Shown here: in pieces, positions 44,601 to 56,974 of the stretch
How positions within the stretch are numbered: the stretch's first letter is position 1
Layout of the letters: each line of letters starts with the position of its first letter
DNA from: Nyssa sinensis
Lineage: Eukaryota > Streptophyta > Magnoliopsida > Cornales > Nyssaceae
Direction of reading: 5' to 3'
DNA length: 64,000 bases
Assembly (NCBI GenBank): GCA_008638375.1
Contig: CM018051.1
Span: forward strand, 37,952,177 to 38,016,176
Position numbers and translations under genes: made by a program
The notes under the pieces: generated by a model
What the model saw: only the letters and a program-made list of their open reading frames with translations
Databases searched by the model: none
Told to the model about the DNA's origin: nothing

Positions 44601-45076
44601 TATTGGCTATCTGTTATTCTTTGTTCTATCATTTCAATCGGACAAACCCGAACCCACATTAAAGCCAGGAAATTACTTATTGGGCTATTAGCTCACCCCT
44701 TCTCCCTTAAATTTTTCAGGACAACAAGAATTTGGGGAACCCTCAGGCGCTCCAGGGATTTAGACGCTGCTAGTTACTGGTAGCTGTTTTGGCGAGTTTT
44801 ATATTAAGTTGAATATTGTCAGGTCTTAATACTCCCATGTCACCACGGTCCTGTTTGTTGGTTTGTTTTTGAAGGATCTGTATTTAACACTTATAATTTT
44901 TGGACATGCATCAAATGGTGAACTAACTGTGCTACCAGATATTTTAATAATTAAGAAATGCTTTTGTTAAAACTTTACCCAGCATTTTAGATCCTTTTGG
45001 ACGGGGAACGGCCCACGGGCCGCAGACCCGGGTCACGGATCCCTAATCCGCATAGGGTGGGTTTTGGGTCGTGACA
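41664..45076 (+). repeat. Gypsy LTR 2 (middle, 3413 bp)
   Basis: Same ends as the outer LTRs. Carries about twenty private differences by eye. About a dozen cluster between 43,885 and 44,315, where LTR 1 and LTR 3 agree with each other. Functions as 3' LTR of the first unit and 5' LTR of the second. Confidence 0.95.
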
Positions 45077-45079
45077 GAG

Positions 45080-45091
45080 TGGTATCAGAGC
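45080..45091 (+). promoter_or_regulatory. Primer-binding site, second internal region
   Basis: TGGTATCAGAGC three bases after LTR 2, identical to that after LTR 1. Confidence 0.9.
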
Positions 45092-45205
45092 ATATGGTTC
45101 TAGTGGTCCATGGGAGATTAAGATTGAAGTATTACAACTCGCTAAAGTCTGAGGGTCATAAGTCTAGGGGTCAATTAATTACCCAAGTTTTGTGGACTGT
45201 CCTTT

Positions 45206-48200
45206 TTGCAGTGTATGGTGCAAACTCGTAGTAGGGCAATGGAGTCTGATCGAGAGCGCATGGATCGTATGGAGGAGATCCTGAATCGGGTGGTGGAGAT
45301 GATGCCCCAAATGCAGGCCCAGGCAAATGGGCCAATGCCACCGAATAATCCTCCAGCCCCAGAGGACAGACCTAGACGTGAGGAGGACCCCACTTACTCT
45401 TATAAACGGTTTCAGAATATGAAACCGCCTGCGTTCGATGGAAAAGGGGGACACTCAGCAGCCGAAGAATGGATGCTTGGAATGGATAAGGTTTTCAAAA
45501 TTATGACATGTACAGACACTCAAAAAGTGGGCTATGCCACTTATATGCTGACGGGGGCAGCACACATGTGGTGGCTTTTACAGGAAGCCCGGGAACCTAA
45601 TATGGCTTGGCCACGATTTGTGGAGATTTTCAATCAGAAGTATTTCCCTCGGGAAATTCAGAATCAAAAGGCCGCTGAGTTTATCACCCTTCAGCAGGGA
45701 GGCATGTCTGTTGAGGAATACGAGACCAAGTTTACCGAGCTGGCCAGATTTGCCCCAAATGTTATAAATACGGAAGAAAGAAAGGTCCGCAAGTTTGAAA
45801 GCGGCCTCAGATGGGCCATTAAAGATAGGATTCGGCCTCACCGACTCAGTACCTACGATGAGGTAGTGGAAACTGCCATGATCATAGAACAGAGCGGGGA
45901 GGAGTTTGCAAAAAGACGGAAGAATCAGAGACCTGGGAACCACAAGAGTAAGGGGCAGGGATCTTCATTTTCTGGTGCTGGCACGGGATCACGTAATTTT
46001 AGTACGGGTTCTGGTCAGAAGAAGGCCAAGTCACAGGACGGGGGCGCGTCTAAATGTCCCACCTGCCAGGGATTTCATAAAGGACCATGCTATCGTGACA
46101 CCAAGGCCTGCTTCAATTGTGGACAAGTCGGGCACTTTAAGAAGGACTGTCCCAAGAACAACAAGTCAGTGGTCAATACTGCATCAGTTGCATCGGCTTC
46201 TGTGACGAAACCCCAGCAGAAGAGTGGAGGACCCAGGATTGAGCAGCAGCGACCGGGGAGGGTCTTCGCTATTACACCAGGGGATGTGCAGGCCACTACC
46301 TCGGTAGTTGCAGGTACCATTACAATTTGTTCTCAGCCTGCACATGTCTTATTTGATACTGGGTCCACACACTCGTTTATATCACCGACATTTTCTAATA
46401 GAATAAACATGGGAGCCAAACCCTTAGGTTTTGTGTTGACTGTCACTGTACCATCGGGGGAGTCATTATTTGGAGATACTATCTATAGATCTTGCGGGGT
46501 TGAGATTATGGGTATTCAGTTCATGGCGGACCTGATACCCTTAGAAATCTGTGGATTTGATGTGATTCTAGGCATGGATTGGTTAACTGCGAATCATGCC
46601 ACAATTGATTGTGAAGCTAAGAAGGTTCAAATACAGGGCCCAGGGCAACAGAAGGTTATCTTTGAGGGGACAGGGAGTAGTCACCCCGCCATATTTTGTC
46701 TCTGCCATTCAGGCCAGACGCTTGCTCCGAAAGGGGTGTCATGGGTTTTTGTGTAGCATCATGGATGCCCACTCACAAGAGCCTATTCTGGATCAGATCC
46801 CAGTTGCCCGGGAGTTCCCTGATGTATTTCTTGATGACCTTCCTGGCATGCCCATAGACCGAGAGATCGAGTTCTGTATTGATGTGATTCCCGGTACGAC
46901 ACCAGTGTCTAAAACCCCATATAGAATGGCGCCGACTGAGCTGAAGGAATTAAAGCTACAACTGCAAGAATTGCTAGACAAAGGATTCATACAGCCTAGC
47001 TCGTCGCCATGGGGTGCCCCAGTGTTGTTTGTCAAAAAGAAAGATGGGACCATGCGGTTGTGTGTTGATTATCGCGAACTTAACAAGGTCACCATCAAGA
47101 ACAAGTACCCACTACCGAGAATAGATGACTTGTTCGATCAGCTGAAGGGAGCACAAATGTTTTCTAAAATAGACTTGAGATCGGGGTACCACCAGCTCAA
47201 GGTCAGGCCAGAGGATGTGCAGAAGACGGCATTTAGGACCCGATACGGACACTACGAGTTCTTAGTAATGCCATTTGGGGTGACAAATGCCCAGCCGCAT
47301 TCATGGACTTAATGAACAGGGTCTTCAAGCCGTATTTGGATGACTTCGTGATAGTATTTATTGACGACATCTTAATCTACTCTAAGAGTCCAGAAGATCA
47401 CGAAGTGCATCTAAGAAAAGTTCTGCAGAAGCTGAGGGAGCAGAAACTGTACGCAAAGTTGAAGAAGTGTGAATTCTGGCTTCCCAGCATATCATTTTTA
47501 GGCCACGTGGTTTCTAAGGATGGCGTTTCAGTGGATTCACAAAAGATAGAAGCCATCGTGAATTGGTCCAGACCGACCAGCGTCACTGAAGTCCGGAGCT
47601 TTATGGGTTTAGCTGGGTATTATAGGCGCTTTGTCCAGGATTTTTCCAAAATAGCCGCGCCGATCACACAGTTGACTCGTAAGAATACCCCATTTGTATG
47701 GACTGAGGAGCGAGAGAAGAGCTTTCAGGAGCTGAAGGACCGTCTGGTATCAGCCCCTATTCTGACAGTGCCAGATGGGATCGAAGGCTTCGTGATTTAT
47801 AGTGACGCCTTCACACAAAGGCTTGGGGTGTGTGCTGATGCAAAGGGGCCGGGTAGTAGCCTATGCATCGAGACAGTTGAGACCTCATGAAAAGAACTAC
47901 CCGACTCATGATCTGGAGCTAGCAGCTGTAGTGTTTGCATTGAAAATTTGGAGGACATTATCTTTATGGGGCGACCTGTGAGATCTTCACAGACCATAAG
48001 AGCCTCAAGTACCTTTTCACACAGAAGGAGCTCAACATGCGGCAACGCCGATGGTTAGAGCTGATTAAAGATTATGAGCTTAGCATCCAGTATCACCCCG
48101 GAAAAGCCAATGTAGTAGCTGATGCTCTCAGCCGTAAGTCTTCAGGGAGCCTTGCTTGTTTGTTGACCACACAGCGAGAGATACAGAGGGATCTAGAGGA

Positions 48201-49695
48201 AATGGGAATTGAGGTGGTTCTGCCCAGTACTGGAGCAGTACTCGCTAATGTCACTGTCGGACTGACAATTGTGGACAAGATTAGAGGGCAACAGAAGCAC
48301 GACGAGAAACTGGTCAAGCTCCGTGAAGAAACTGAGTCAGGGAAGAACTCAGAATTCGTGGTGCGCGATGGAATGCTGTATTATAGAGATCGAATTTGTG
48401 TGCCAGACACGCCCGAGATCAGAAAAGAGATTCTGGATGAGGCACACAATTCGAGATTTGCTGTACACCCAGGAAGCACTAAAATGTACCACGACGTCAA
48501 GACGACCTACTGGTGGCCAGGGATGAAGAAGGACATAGCTGAGTTTATAGCACGATGTATTAAATGCCAGCAGATTAAAGTCGAACACCAAAGGCCGAGT
48601 GGACCATTACAGCCGCTCCCAATACCCGAGTGGAAATGGGAGCATATTACTATGGACTTTGTCTCCGGGTTGCCTAAGACGCCTCGAGGGAGTGACTCGA
48701 TATGGGTGATTGTTGATAGATTGACAAAATCGGCTCACTTCCTAGCAACTAAGACAACCCAGTCATTAGAGCGATTGGCAGCGCTCTACATCCAGGAGAT
48801 TGTTCGACTGCATGGAGTCCCAGTATCTATTGTGTCTGACCGAGATCCGAGGTTCGTGTCCAAATTCTGGAGAGGCTTACAGGAAGCAATGGGCACGGAG
48901 CTCAGCCTCAGCACAGCCTACCATCCCGAGACTGATGGGCAGTCTGAGAGAACCATTCAAACACTGGAGGACTTATTGAGATTTTGTGTTTTGGATTTCA
49001 AAGGGAGCTGGGAGGATTCACTTCCACTGGTAGAGTTCGCCTATAATAACAGCTACCAGTCTAGCATTGGGATGGCTCCATATGAGGCACTATATGGTAG
49101 GAAGTGCCGGTCTCCACTGTGCTGGACTGAAATAGGCGAGAGGAAGTTATATGGCCCTGAGATGGTAGAGCAGACTTCAGAAAAGATCCGAATAATCAAG
49201 CAGCGACTGCTAGCAACCCAAAGTCGTCAAAAGAGCTATGCCGACGTCCGGAGGCGTGAGCTAGAATTTGAAAAGGGCGACCTTGTGTTTCTAAAAGTGT
49301 CACCCATGAAGGGCGTGGTAAGATTTGGGAAGAAAGGGAAACTAGGACCCCGCTACATTGGACCCTTTGAGGTTATAAAACGGGTCGGACCGGTAGCATA
49401 CCGACTTGCGTTGCCAGCGGAATTAGCACATGTGCACAATGTTTTCCACGTATCCATGTTGAGGAAGTGCTTACATGATCCCAGTCAAGTAATTGAGCAT
49501 GAACCGCTAGACGTTCAGAAGGATCTAACTTATATTGAACACCCAGTGCAGATCCTAGATCGTCGAGACCAAGTTCTGAGGAACAAGTCTATTCCCTTGG
49601 TGAAGGTACTCTGGAAAAATCACCAAATTGAAGAAGCTACTTGGGAAAGAGAGGATGCCATGAAAACTAAGTACCCCCAGTTATTTCAGTCTTAG
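45206..49695 (+). pseudogene. Gypsy gag-pol, second copy (four frameshifts)
   Basis: Same domain order as the first copy. gag and protease are open from 45,206 to 46,756. Single-base differences from the first copy break the frame: an extra A at 46,672 (after protease), a missing C near 47,291 (in RT), an extra T near 47,810 and an extra A at 47,955 (both in RNase H). From 48,037 to 49,695 RNase H end, integrase and chromodomain-like tail are open and nearly identical to copy one. None of the lesions is shared with the first copy. Each lies in or beside a short run of identical bases or a simple motif, so sequencing error is a real alternative to mutation. Confidence 0.9.
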
Positions 49696-49728
49696 CATGA
49701 GCTAAGTTTGGGGACAAACTTTTTTTTT

Positions 49729-49740
49729 AGGAGGTAAGGA
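49729..49740 (+). promoter_or_regulatory. Polypurine tract, second internal region
   Basis: AGGAGGTAAGGA directly before LTR 3. The preceding T run is one base longer than in the first unit. Confidence 0.7.
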
Positions 49741-52700
49741 TGTAATACCCCGACCCGAACTGGCACGAGTATCGAGACAAGCCGGGTCGGGTAACACTTA
49801 ATCAGTTATAAAATGACCTATTGATTAAATAAGACCCAACATCGTGATATGTGCAAGTATGCATGCATGCATGCATACATGCACACATGTATGGATATAT
49901 ATATATGTATATATATAAAAAGTAACAAAGGAGAAAAAATATATATATGTGAATATATATATATATATGTAATATAAAAATAAAAAGGCTACCTAACCTA
50001 GACTAGTAGGAGCATGGTGGAAATCAGAAAATCAGGAGTAGAGGCATGGCTAAGCATGCTTGGTTGAGTGAGAAAGAAGCAAGGGACCATTCCCAAGTGT
50101 ACCTCACATGTATAGATATATATACACATATACAAACATCTCTCTCTCTCTCTCTACATTCTGGAAGAGTGAAGGAGAAATGAGGAGCTTCTGAGGAGGA
50201 GAAGAAAGGATCAGAAGTGAAGAGGAGAGGCAATCAACACCAAGAAACCAGAAATTTAGGTAAGGGTTCTCACTTCTGTTTCGTAAATTTAAAGCATGAT
50301 TTGTTTAATTCTGAGCTTAGGGTCTTAGAGGACATAGCATGAGGTTTCCAAGGCCACAAAAATCAAAGCAAATGGTTAAGAGAGGAGGGAGAAACCCTCA
50401 GTTGCAGGTCACGGCCTAAAGACTTGAAACTATCATTTCATGTGTATTCTTTCATTTAAATGATCTGAAAATGTTCTATATGATCTATAATGAAGGTTTG
50501 AGAAAATTTGGAGTGAAACCAGAAGAAGAAAATGCATGAAAATCAAAAAAATGGGTTCGGCCGGAAAATAGGCATGGTGGCCGGAAAACCGGAAATGGGT
50601 CTTGGAAAACAGCCACAACCGAGGTCCCAAGCTAGTTTAAATTAGTTATTAAAACATTAGAAGTCGTTTGGGTTAAAAATCTTGAAGTTTCAACGTGAAA
50701 ATGGGGCAAAAATAACGGCTGGCCGTTTTTCCGGCGACCGGCGACCGGCTGGATGGTCGGAAGGGATGACCGGAAAAACGGGGGGCATGTCGGGTCAAGA
50801 CGGGACCGGATCCGGGTCTGGGGCGGGTCGGGACCCGACCGGATCCAACGGGGCAATGAAACTACGCCGTTTCATTAAAGAAATTTAAAAATATTAAATT
50901 AGGGCTGACGTCATCATGACGTCAGCATGACCCATTAAGCCGGTTCTCTGGAGAGGACTGAACCGGTTGGTTCAGTGCATAACCGGTCCGGTCTAGGGTT
51001 TTGTTAAGTGAACCCTTTGGTCCAATGATTTAATTAAAAATAAATAAACCAAAACTTATGATAATTGTGGTTTGACCCCAACTGTTCACCATATTCCAAA
51101 TCTGACCCAGACTTTGGAGAATTATTTCAAAAACACCCCTGGAAAAATAATAAAATAATAAAATAAATTATTTAAATAATTTATTAAATAGGTAAAATTA
51201 CCATTTTACCCCTGAGTCACAAATAAGTCAAATGAAGTCCGAACGGGGCGAATGAATAGTCAAAACTTATTATCTCGGACCTTCCGGACTCAATAGTGAG
51301 GTCCATTTCACGAGACGAGACCCCGGGATATAAGACATAAATACTAGAATGACCGAAATACCCCGGTGTCCAAATTAGACAAGTCATATATGAATTCCTA
51401 CTATCTTGGACCTACTGAGTCCAATGGTGAGGTCTACAACGTGAGATGAGGCCCCGAAAAATAAAGGCCCGTAAAATGACAAAAATACCCCTGTGTCCAA
51501 ATAAGTTAAGTCATATAAGTATTTTAACTATCTCGGACCCACTGAATTCAACGGTGAGGTTGAAATTATGAAAAGAGGTCCCGGGGAGAAAGTGACCGTA
51601 ACATGCCAAAGGACAGTTTTGCCCTTTTCAATTCAGGAATCCGATTTAAGATCCGTAAAAACCTAAACTTATTTTATTTAACATTCCGGATACAATGACG
51701 ACATCTAGATTCGTAATCGAGATACCGATAGCCAAGATTAACAAATTTGAATATCGAGTATGGTCCGATTTCAGTTATAGACTGAGTTATTTTCAATTGA
51801 CAGGCACGTCAAAAGAAAAGGGGAAGGAGACTTTGATTAGTTGAACTACTGAGAGTCATTTTGAGGTAAGTAATTCTGACGCTTTAATATGGGTTATTCC
51901 CAGCCAGTCACGTTATTGTTCATATGCTGCCAATTTGTACTCCGTTACTACCTGATGCACTTGATTTGAGTCAATCGACTTGTAGATATCAGTTTACCTG
52001 ATTTTGGATTTGATTTGCTTGCTCACATCACTTTGAGATTGATCATTGATATTTGAATATTATTACACTATCGTACCATGACCTAGTCTTGAGATACATT
52101 CTACTGATTCCATACACTTCGTGTTTTGTTGTTTGTGATATCAAATGTTGGTACGATTGTACATCTTGTATGGGATTTTGTCGGTCATGATATTTGGTGT
52201 GTACTCGGGGTTGTGCTCAGTCACAATGACCCATCCATTCACAGATTGCGTGGGGGAAAAGACCCCTTAGGGTCTGTTGTGTCCTACGGGACCTATATCG
52301 AAAAGAGCTCTAACATTTTTCAGAGAGCCCGAGGAACCGTGGCAGATCTGAGCGTGCGTTTTAGTGGGGTATGCCGGGCCCCGGGTAATTCACGTATATC
52401 TGGGTTATTTGAACTCGATGTTGACTTATTATTGTTTCCATAGTATGATCATATTTTTATACCCTGTGAAATGATCATATTGTTGCAAGCATGGTATATC
52501 TTTGATTGGCTAACGTATTGTTGTGGCAGCAATCCATCACGATAGGCCAGATCCCAATTTCATTTGGTTTTGTTATTGACTCTTGTGTTATATTGTGGGA
52601 TATGCCTTTTGGACCCTCGGGTCGATACCTTGCACATTTTTGGTGACTGGCTACGCCTTCATTATTGCTCATATTGGCTATCTGTTATTCTTTGTTCTAT

Positions 52701-53146
52701 CATTTCAATGGACAAACCCGAACCCACATTAAAGCCAGGAAATTACTTATTGGGCTATTAGCTCACCCCTTCTCCCTTAAATTTTTCAGGACAACAAGAA
52801 TTTGGGGAACCCTCAGGCGCTCCAGGGATTTAGACGCTGCTAGTTACTGGTAGCTGTTTTGGCGAGTTTTATATTAAGTTGAATATTGTCAGGTCTTAAT
52901 ACTCCCATGTCACCACGGTCCTGTTTGTTGGTTTGTTTTTGAAGGATCTGTATTTAACACTTATAATTTTTGGACATGCATCAAATGGTGAACTAACTGT
53001 GCTACCAGATATTTTAATAATTAAGAAATGCTTTTGTTAAAACTTTACCCAGCATTTTAGATCCTTTTGGACGGGGAACGGCCCACGGGCCGCAGACCCG
53101 GGTCACGGATCCCTAATCCACATAGGGTGGGTTTTGGGTCGTGACA
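49741..53146 (+). repeat. Gypsy LTR 3 (3406 bp)
   Basis: Ends in GGGTCGTGACA followed by the GGCCA target duplication. Differs from LTR 1 at about ten positions by eye, plus microsatellite length. Confidence 0.95.
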
Positions 53147-53151
53147 GGCCA
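53147..53151. repeat. Target duplication (right) of the double gypsy insertion
   Basis: GGCCA, identical to 33,583-33,587. Confidence 0.95.
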
Positions 53152-54308
53152 TGTCACCAATAACTTAACTGAATCATTTAATAATTGGGTGGGTAGTTTG
53201 AGGGGTAAGCCAATTTTGACTATGTTAGAGGGTGTTAGGTCAAAAATTATGTGTAGGATAAAAGAAAGGTTTGAAAATGGCTGTAGTTTGGAGGGAATAG
53301 TAACCGAAAATATTAAGAAAAAGTTGGTAAAAATTGTTACAGCATCTAGGCAATGCACTATTTTCTTTGCTGGGGGAATGGAGTTTGAGGTGAAGGATGG
53401 AGAGGGTGTCAGTTATGTGGTGAACCTTGCCTCTAGGAAATGTGTCTGTAATTCATGGGAAATCTCTGGTTTGCCTTGTAAGCATGCAGCAGCTGGAATT
53501 TCTTACATGAGAGGGAACATAGAGAAGTATTGTGATGTTGCATTTACCAATGAGAGGTACATAGCAGCCCATCAAAATATTTTGCATCCCATAAATGATC
53601 CAAAAATGTGGAAAAAAGATGGTGTTCTGGGTGACCCACTACAACCTCCACCTCTAAAACGTTTGCCTAGTAGGCCGACGAAGAATAGAAGAAGAGAGCC
53701 CGATGAGGATGTTGGGGGTCTTAGACAAGGAAGACATGCACACAGTCTTAAGTGCAAAATCTGTCAACAATGGGGACATAATAGGAGAACTTGCCAAAGA
53801 GCCCCTATGAGAGGTAGAGGACATGGTAGAGGAGCAACAATAGTAACGGTAAGCCATCTTTACTAATATAATTTGGTTTCATGCATCAATTTTAAGATTC
53901 TAATGCACTTTTAATTGCTTGTGCAGCCACCAACTTCAGCTGAAGGTTCTCTTAATGGGTCTCAGGCTACTGGATCTCAGTGTTTCACACAAGAGGTAAA
54001 TAATTTCATATAAATAATTTCAGTGTTTCACAACAGTTATAATACACTTTTAGAGTAAAATTCTAAAGTAACTGATAACTAAGACTGCATGCTAGTTGGA
54101 TTTGACAGCTTTTGGGGCCTAGTCCCGAATCCAAGTGTAACCAGTAAAATTATACTCAAAGAGTGTCATTAGGCCAACCGAATCTTGGTTGATTCAGCAT
54201 GATCAGAGATGAAGTTGTGTAGTGGGGTCATTGTTAAAGTGGATAGATACATGTTCTCTTATCAAAATTTCCCATTGTCTGCAAATACAGACTACATGAC
54301 CCACACAT

Positions 54309-54340
<32 letters not shown>

Positions 54341-54776
54341 GTCAATTGTGCATCCCAGGCTACTTTCTTATTTTTCTAAAAGGCTTTTGTTCCATCTCAT
54401 TCACTCATTGAAGCATTAAAGAGATGCCCTCTCTGCACACCAGCTTGTGTGTGAGAATCATGCAATGATCACTTTGGCTGCTTGTAAGTCTAGCCTCAGG
54501 TTAGTCATGAAGTGTATCTTTCTCTCCACAAATATGAGTGCTGATAAGTTTGAATTGATATAGTATCATAGTATGTTGGGGTTGTAGGTGACTGTAAAAG
54601 TGGCAGGTGTAAGGATGATGCTAACTCAAGGTGCATGGGGCTTGGAAAATCTTATATGGTTGCAGAAGTGTCTTTTTGACTTTTATGACATTTTGCTGTA
54701 CTGTAGACTTTTTAACTGTAGTTATTGGCACAAAAAATTAAAATTGAGACATTTTGCAATTGATGGAACATTGTGA

Positions 54777-54846
54777 AATTTAATTGGTTTTTTCTCAGTC
54801 ACAAGTTATAATACACTTTAATTGGTTTTTTCTCAGTCACAAGTTG
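54777..54846 (+). repeat. Duplicated 3' splice site before the last MULE exon
   Basis: 'ttaattggttttttctcagtcacaagtt' occurs twice in tandem (about 54,780-54,807 and 54,818-54,845, with 'ataatacact' between). This gives two equivalent TTTCTCAG acceptors 38 bp apart. Confidence 0.7.
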
Positions 54847-54938
54847 GGCATGAGATGGAAAATAGAGCTGAAAGGGGAAAAGGAAAAGCTACAAGGAGGG
54901 GAAGGGGTGGACCACTCCTTTTTAGGTTCAAAGACTAA

Positions 54939-56494
54939 AAATTTATAATTCTGCAAGTTCAGGTGAAGTTCCTATACAATTGCTATATTTTTTTTTTCAA
55001 TCTCTAATATTTTTCCTACCATAATCACTAACACCATTTATTTTGTATGTCAATTTTTTGGTTGCTGCTGCGTTGGTTGCTACTGCATTGGCTGTCGCTA
55101 TGTTGGTTGCTACTGCTACAAGTTCAGGTGTTACTTATCCTTTCTCAGTATCAAATTCTTTTTTTGACTATGTTGGAGGTTTTTTTTTGTGTAGCAGGTG
55201 CTACAGTTTCTCAGTCACAGTTGCTGCCATTTTGTTTTATTTTTTTTGTTGGCTGCTAGATGTTAGGTGTATATGGTCTAATCTAGTTGGGTTGTTGCCA
55301 CTTTGTTGTTTTTTTGCAAAAGAGGCAATTATGACAATTGTAAATCTATACAGCCATTTGGGTTGCTGCCAGTTTGTTCTTTTTTGTAAAATTGGCTGCT
55401 AGATGTTATTATGAACTTTGGATAGTTGGGTTGCTACCACTTTGTTGTTTTTTTTTATTTTATAATAGTGGCTGTTGGATGTTCATGTTAGGTGTATATG
55501 GTTGATCTAGTTGGGTTGCTTACTGGATGTTCATGTTAGGTGAAAATTTTTTGATTTAGTTGGGTTGCTGCCACTTTGTTGTTTTTTTGTAAAAGAGGCA
55601 GTTAGTATGACAATTGTAAATGACTGATTATATATAAGATTTCACAGTTTTATGTTTTTCAATTGTTTATTCATGTGATTTATTACTTATGCATTATATA
55701 ATGGACATGAAATAATGTTGTTAATATGTGGTGTTAATATGCCACTTGGTTCCATTACATATTAAGGATTAGTACAAATTATCTCATCACCTTAGAAGTA
55801 CACCCCCTACAGCTACCAAGAAAGCAATAGTAGAGATTACAAAACTTGCAATCACTAGCACTTTTATCATTCCTTGTCCAAGCTCAACCATTTGTAACCT
55901 TGTAGATATACTCTTCACTTCGGTCTTTACCTCACACAATTCATCTACCGATTGAGCACCACTATTTCAAGTAGAAGTATACTGCTCCACCAATACCCCC
56001 AAAGGCGCACACCATTCCCAAAATTTACATGCTTTAGCTTCACATGAGTAGTATAACCTACCTTTGTTTCCCTTTCCATCATTTTATGTAATTTTCACAG
56101 CTGCCTTTCTGCCACAATTGCATAGTTTGTTTGTAAATTTCGATCCCATGTAGGAACTTTGTGCAGAACTGGTCATTTGAAAAAACAAGATAACTAATTA
56201 ATTAAGAATATAAAAATGTAGTAATCCGTTTTATTATTGTTACACTTACCTTTGTTCAATAGCAAGCAATTGCTCATGTGAGTGAGGGAAAAGTGGCAAA
56301 GTGGCAAGCAGAAGTTGGGAAAGCAGTCGTCGAACATATTCTTAATTTGTAAGAGTCCAAAAATTTCTAAGGGGTAGATTTGTACAATTTTAAGGGGCAT
56401 ATTTGTCTTTTTTCAAAATATAAATTTTGGATCAGGTGTTAGGTTTAATCAATTACAAGGGGAATTTGGACATATAACATTACGTTTTGGCTTA
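54939..56494. other. MULE 3' non-coding region
   Basis: No gene supported. 55,040-55,640 has repeated 'gttgggttgctgccactttgttgtttttt' units of varying spacing. Hydrophobic open frames there come from the repeat. 55,780-56,400 is non-coding with no recognised domain. Confidence 0.5.
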
Positions 56495-56652
56495 CATCAT
56501 CATTTAACGCCACCGTCAGACACAGATGTTGAGGGGAGGGGGGAATCTGTTACAGATCAGTAAACCAGAAGGGGGGCAGTGTTATTTCAGAAACTATAGG
56601 GGAGGTTTCTGCAATTGTCAGAAACCTCAGAGGAGGTAAGTGTAATTTACCC

Positions 56653-56974
56653 TTAAAAATATTAAAGGTGAACAAGTTTTTAGAATTATAAAATTGTAAA
56701 TATATAGTAGTTCTTGTAATGAATTTTTATTAATCTAATGGTGGATAATTAAAATAGAAAAATATAATATATAATATATAATATATTAAATTCGAGTTCG
56801 GGCTCAGGCTCGACTTTTCGAAGTCTCAACTCAAGCCAAACCCTAATTTGGATCAGGTTTGAGTTTTTTTGTCCAAGCGCAATCCCAAAATGTAAAAAAT
56901 GTAGCCCGAACACTAAAAAATTAAAGCCAGACACGGGTTGTGCTCAGGTTGACCCGCCCAAAGTTGCACCCTTA
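56653..56974. mobile_element. hAT-like MITE, right half
   Basis: Partner of 29,856-30,164. Ends GCCCAAAGTTGCACCCTTA, inverted relative to the left end. Rejoined, the element would be about 630 bp with no coding capacity. Confidence 0.7.

Larger units (their letters stand above)
33588..53146 (+). mobile_element. Double Ty3/gypsy chromovirus: LTR-internal-LTR-internal-LTR
   Basis: A 19,559-bp insertion with three full LTRs (33,588-37,000; 41,664-45,076; 49,741-53,146) and two internal regions (37,001-41,663; 45,077-49,740), all in the same direction, and one 5-bp target duplication at the outer ends only. Long LTRs (3.4 kb), a single gag-pol frame in the order gag-PR-RT-RH-IN, and a chromodomain-like end ('[20 protein letters not shown]') fit the Del/Tekay clade. 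By-eye comparison shows the copies are more than 99% identical, so this is recent. The structure can arise by LTR-LTR recombination between elements or by recombination with an extrachromosomal circle. Confidence 0.95.
53147..54938 (+). pseudogene. MULE transposase, 3' part
   Basis: Continuation of the transposase gene after the gypsy insertion. The frame resumes at the target duplication with 'NNLTESFNNWVGSLRGKPI'. The SWIM zinc finger (CxC...CxH: 'CVCNSWEISGLPCKHA') lies at about 53,440-53,490, then a CCHC knuckle 'CKICQQWGHNRRTC' (about 53,752-53,793) and an RG-rich tail. The first exon probably ends at about 53,848 (GTAAGC). A short exon at about 53,927-53,996 and a last exon at about 54,836-54,938 (ending 'LFRFKD' stop) follow, each with GT/AG borders. 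In MULEs these regions bind DNA or zinc next to the catalytic core. This half has no stop in the main exon. Confidence 0.85.
30165..56652 (+). mobile_element. MULE (MuDR-type) DNA transposon, interrupted
   Basis: Long terminal inverted repeats pair about 30,165-30,285 with 56,495-56,652; both contain 'attacacttacctcc(c/t)ctgaggtttctgacaatt' in inverted orientation. Between them lies a MuDR-type transposase gene in several exons. Without the 19.6-kb gypsy insertion the element would be about 6.9 kb, normal for an autonomous MULE. A clean 9-bp target duplication could not be identified, and the extreme left end looks mutated. The transposase gene has several stops, so the element is defective. 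Confidence 0.85.

Noticed and set aside
33588..53146. Two independent gypsy insertions side by side
   Set aside because: There is only one target duplication, at the outer ends, and a single shared middle LTR.
55043..55402. Hydrophobic open frame resembling a membrane protein
   Set aside because: Built from repeated 'ggttgctgcc...ttgtttttt' units in the MULE 3' region; hydrophobicity follows from T-rich codons.
30165..56652. Perfect 9-bp target duplication for the MULE
   Set aside because: The flanks at 30,156-30,164 and 56,653-56,661 do not match; the left terminus is probably altered.
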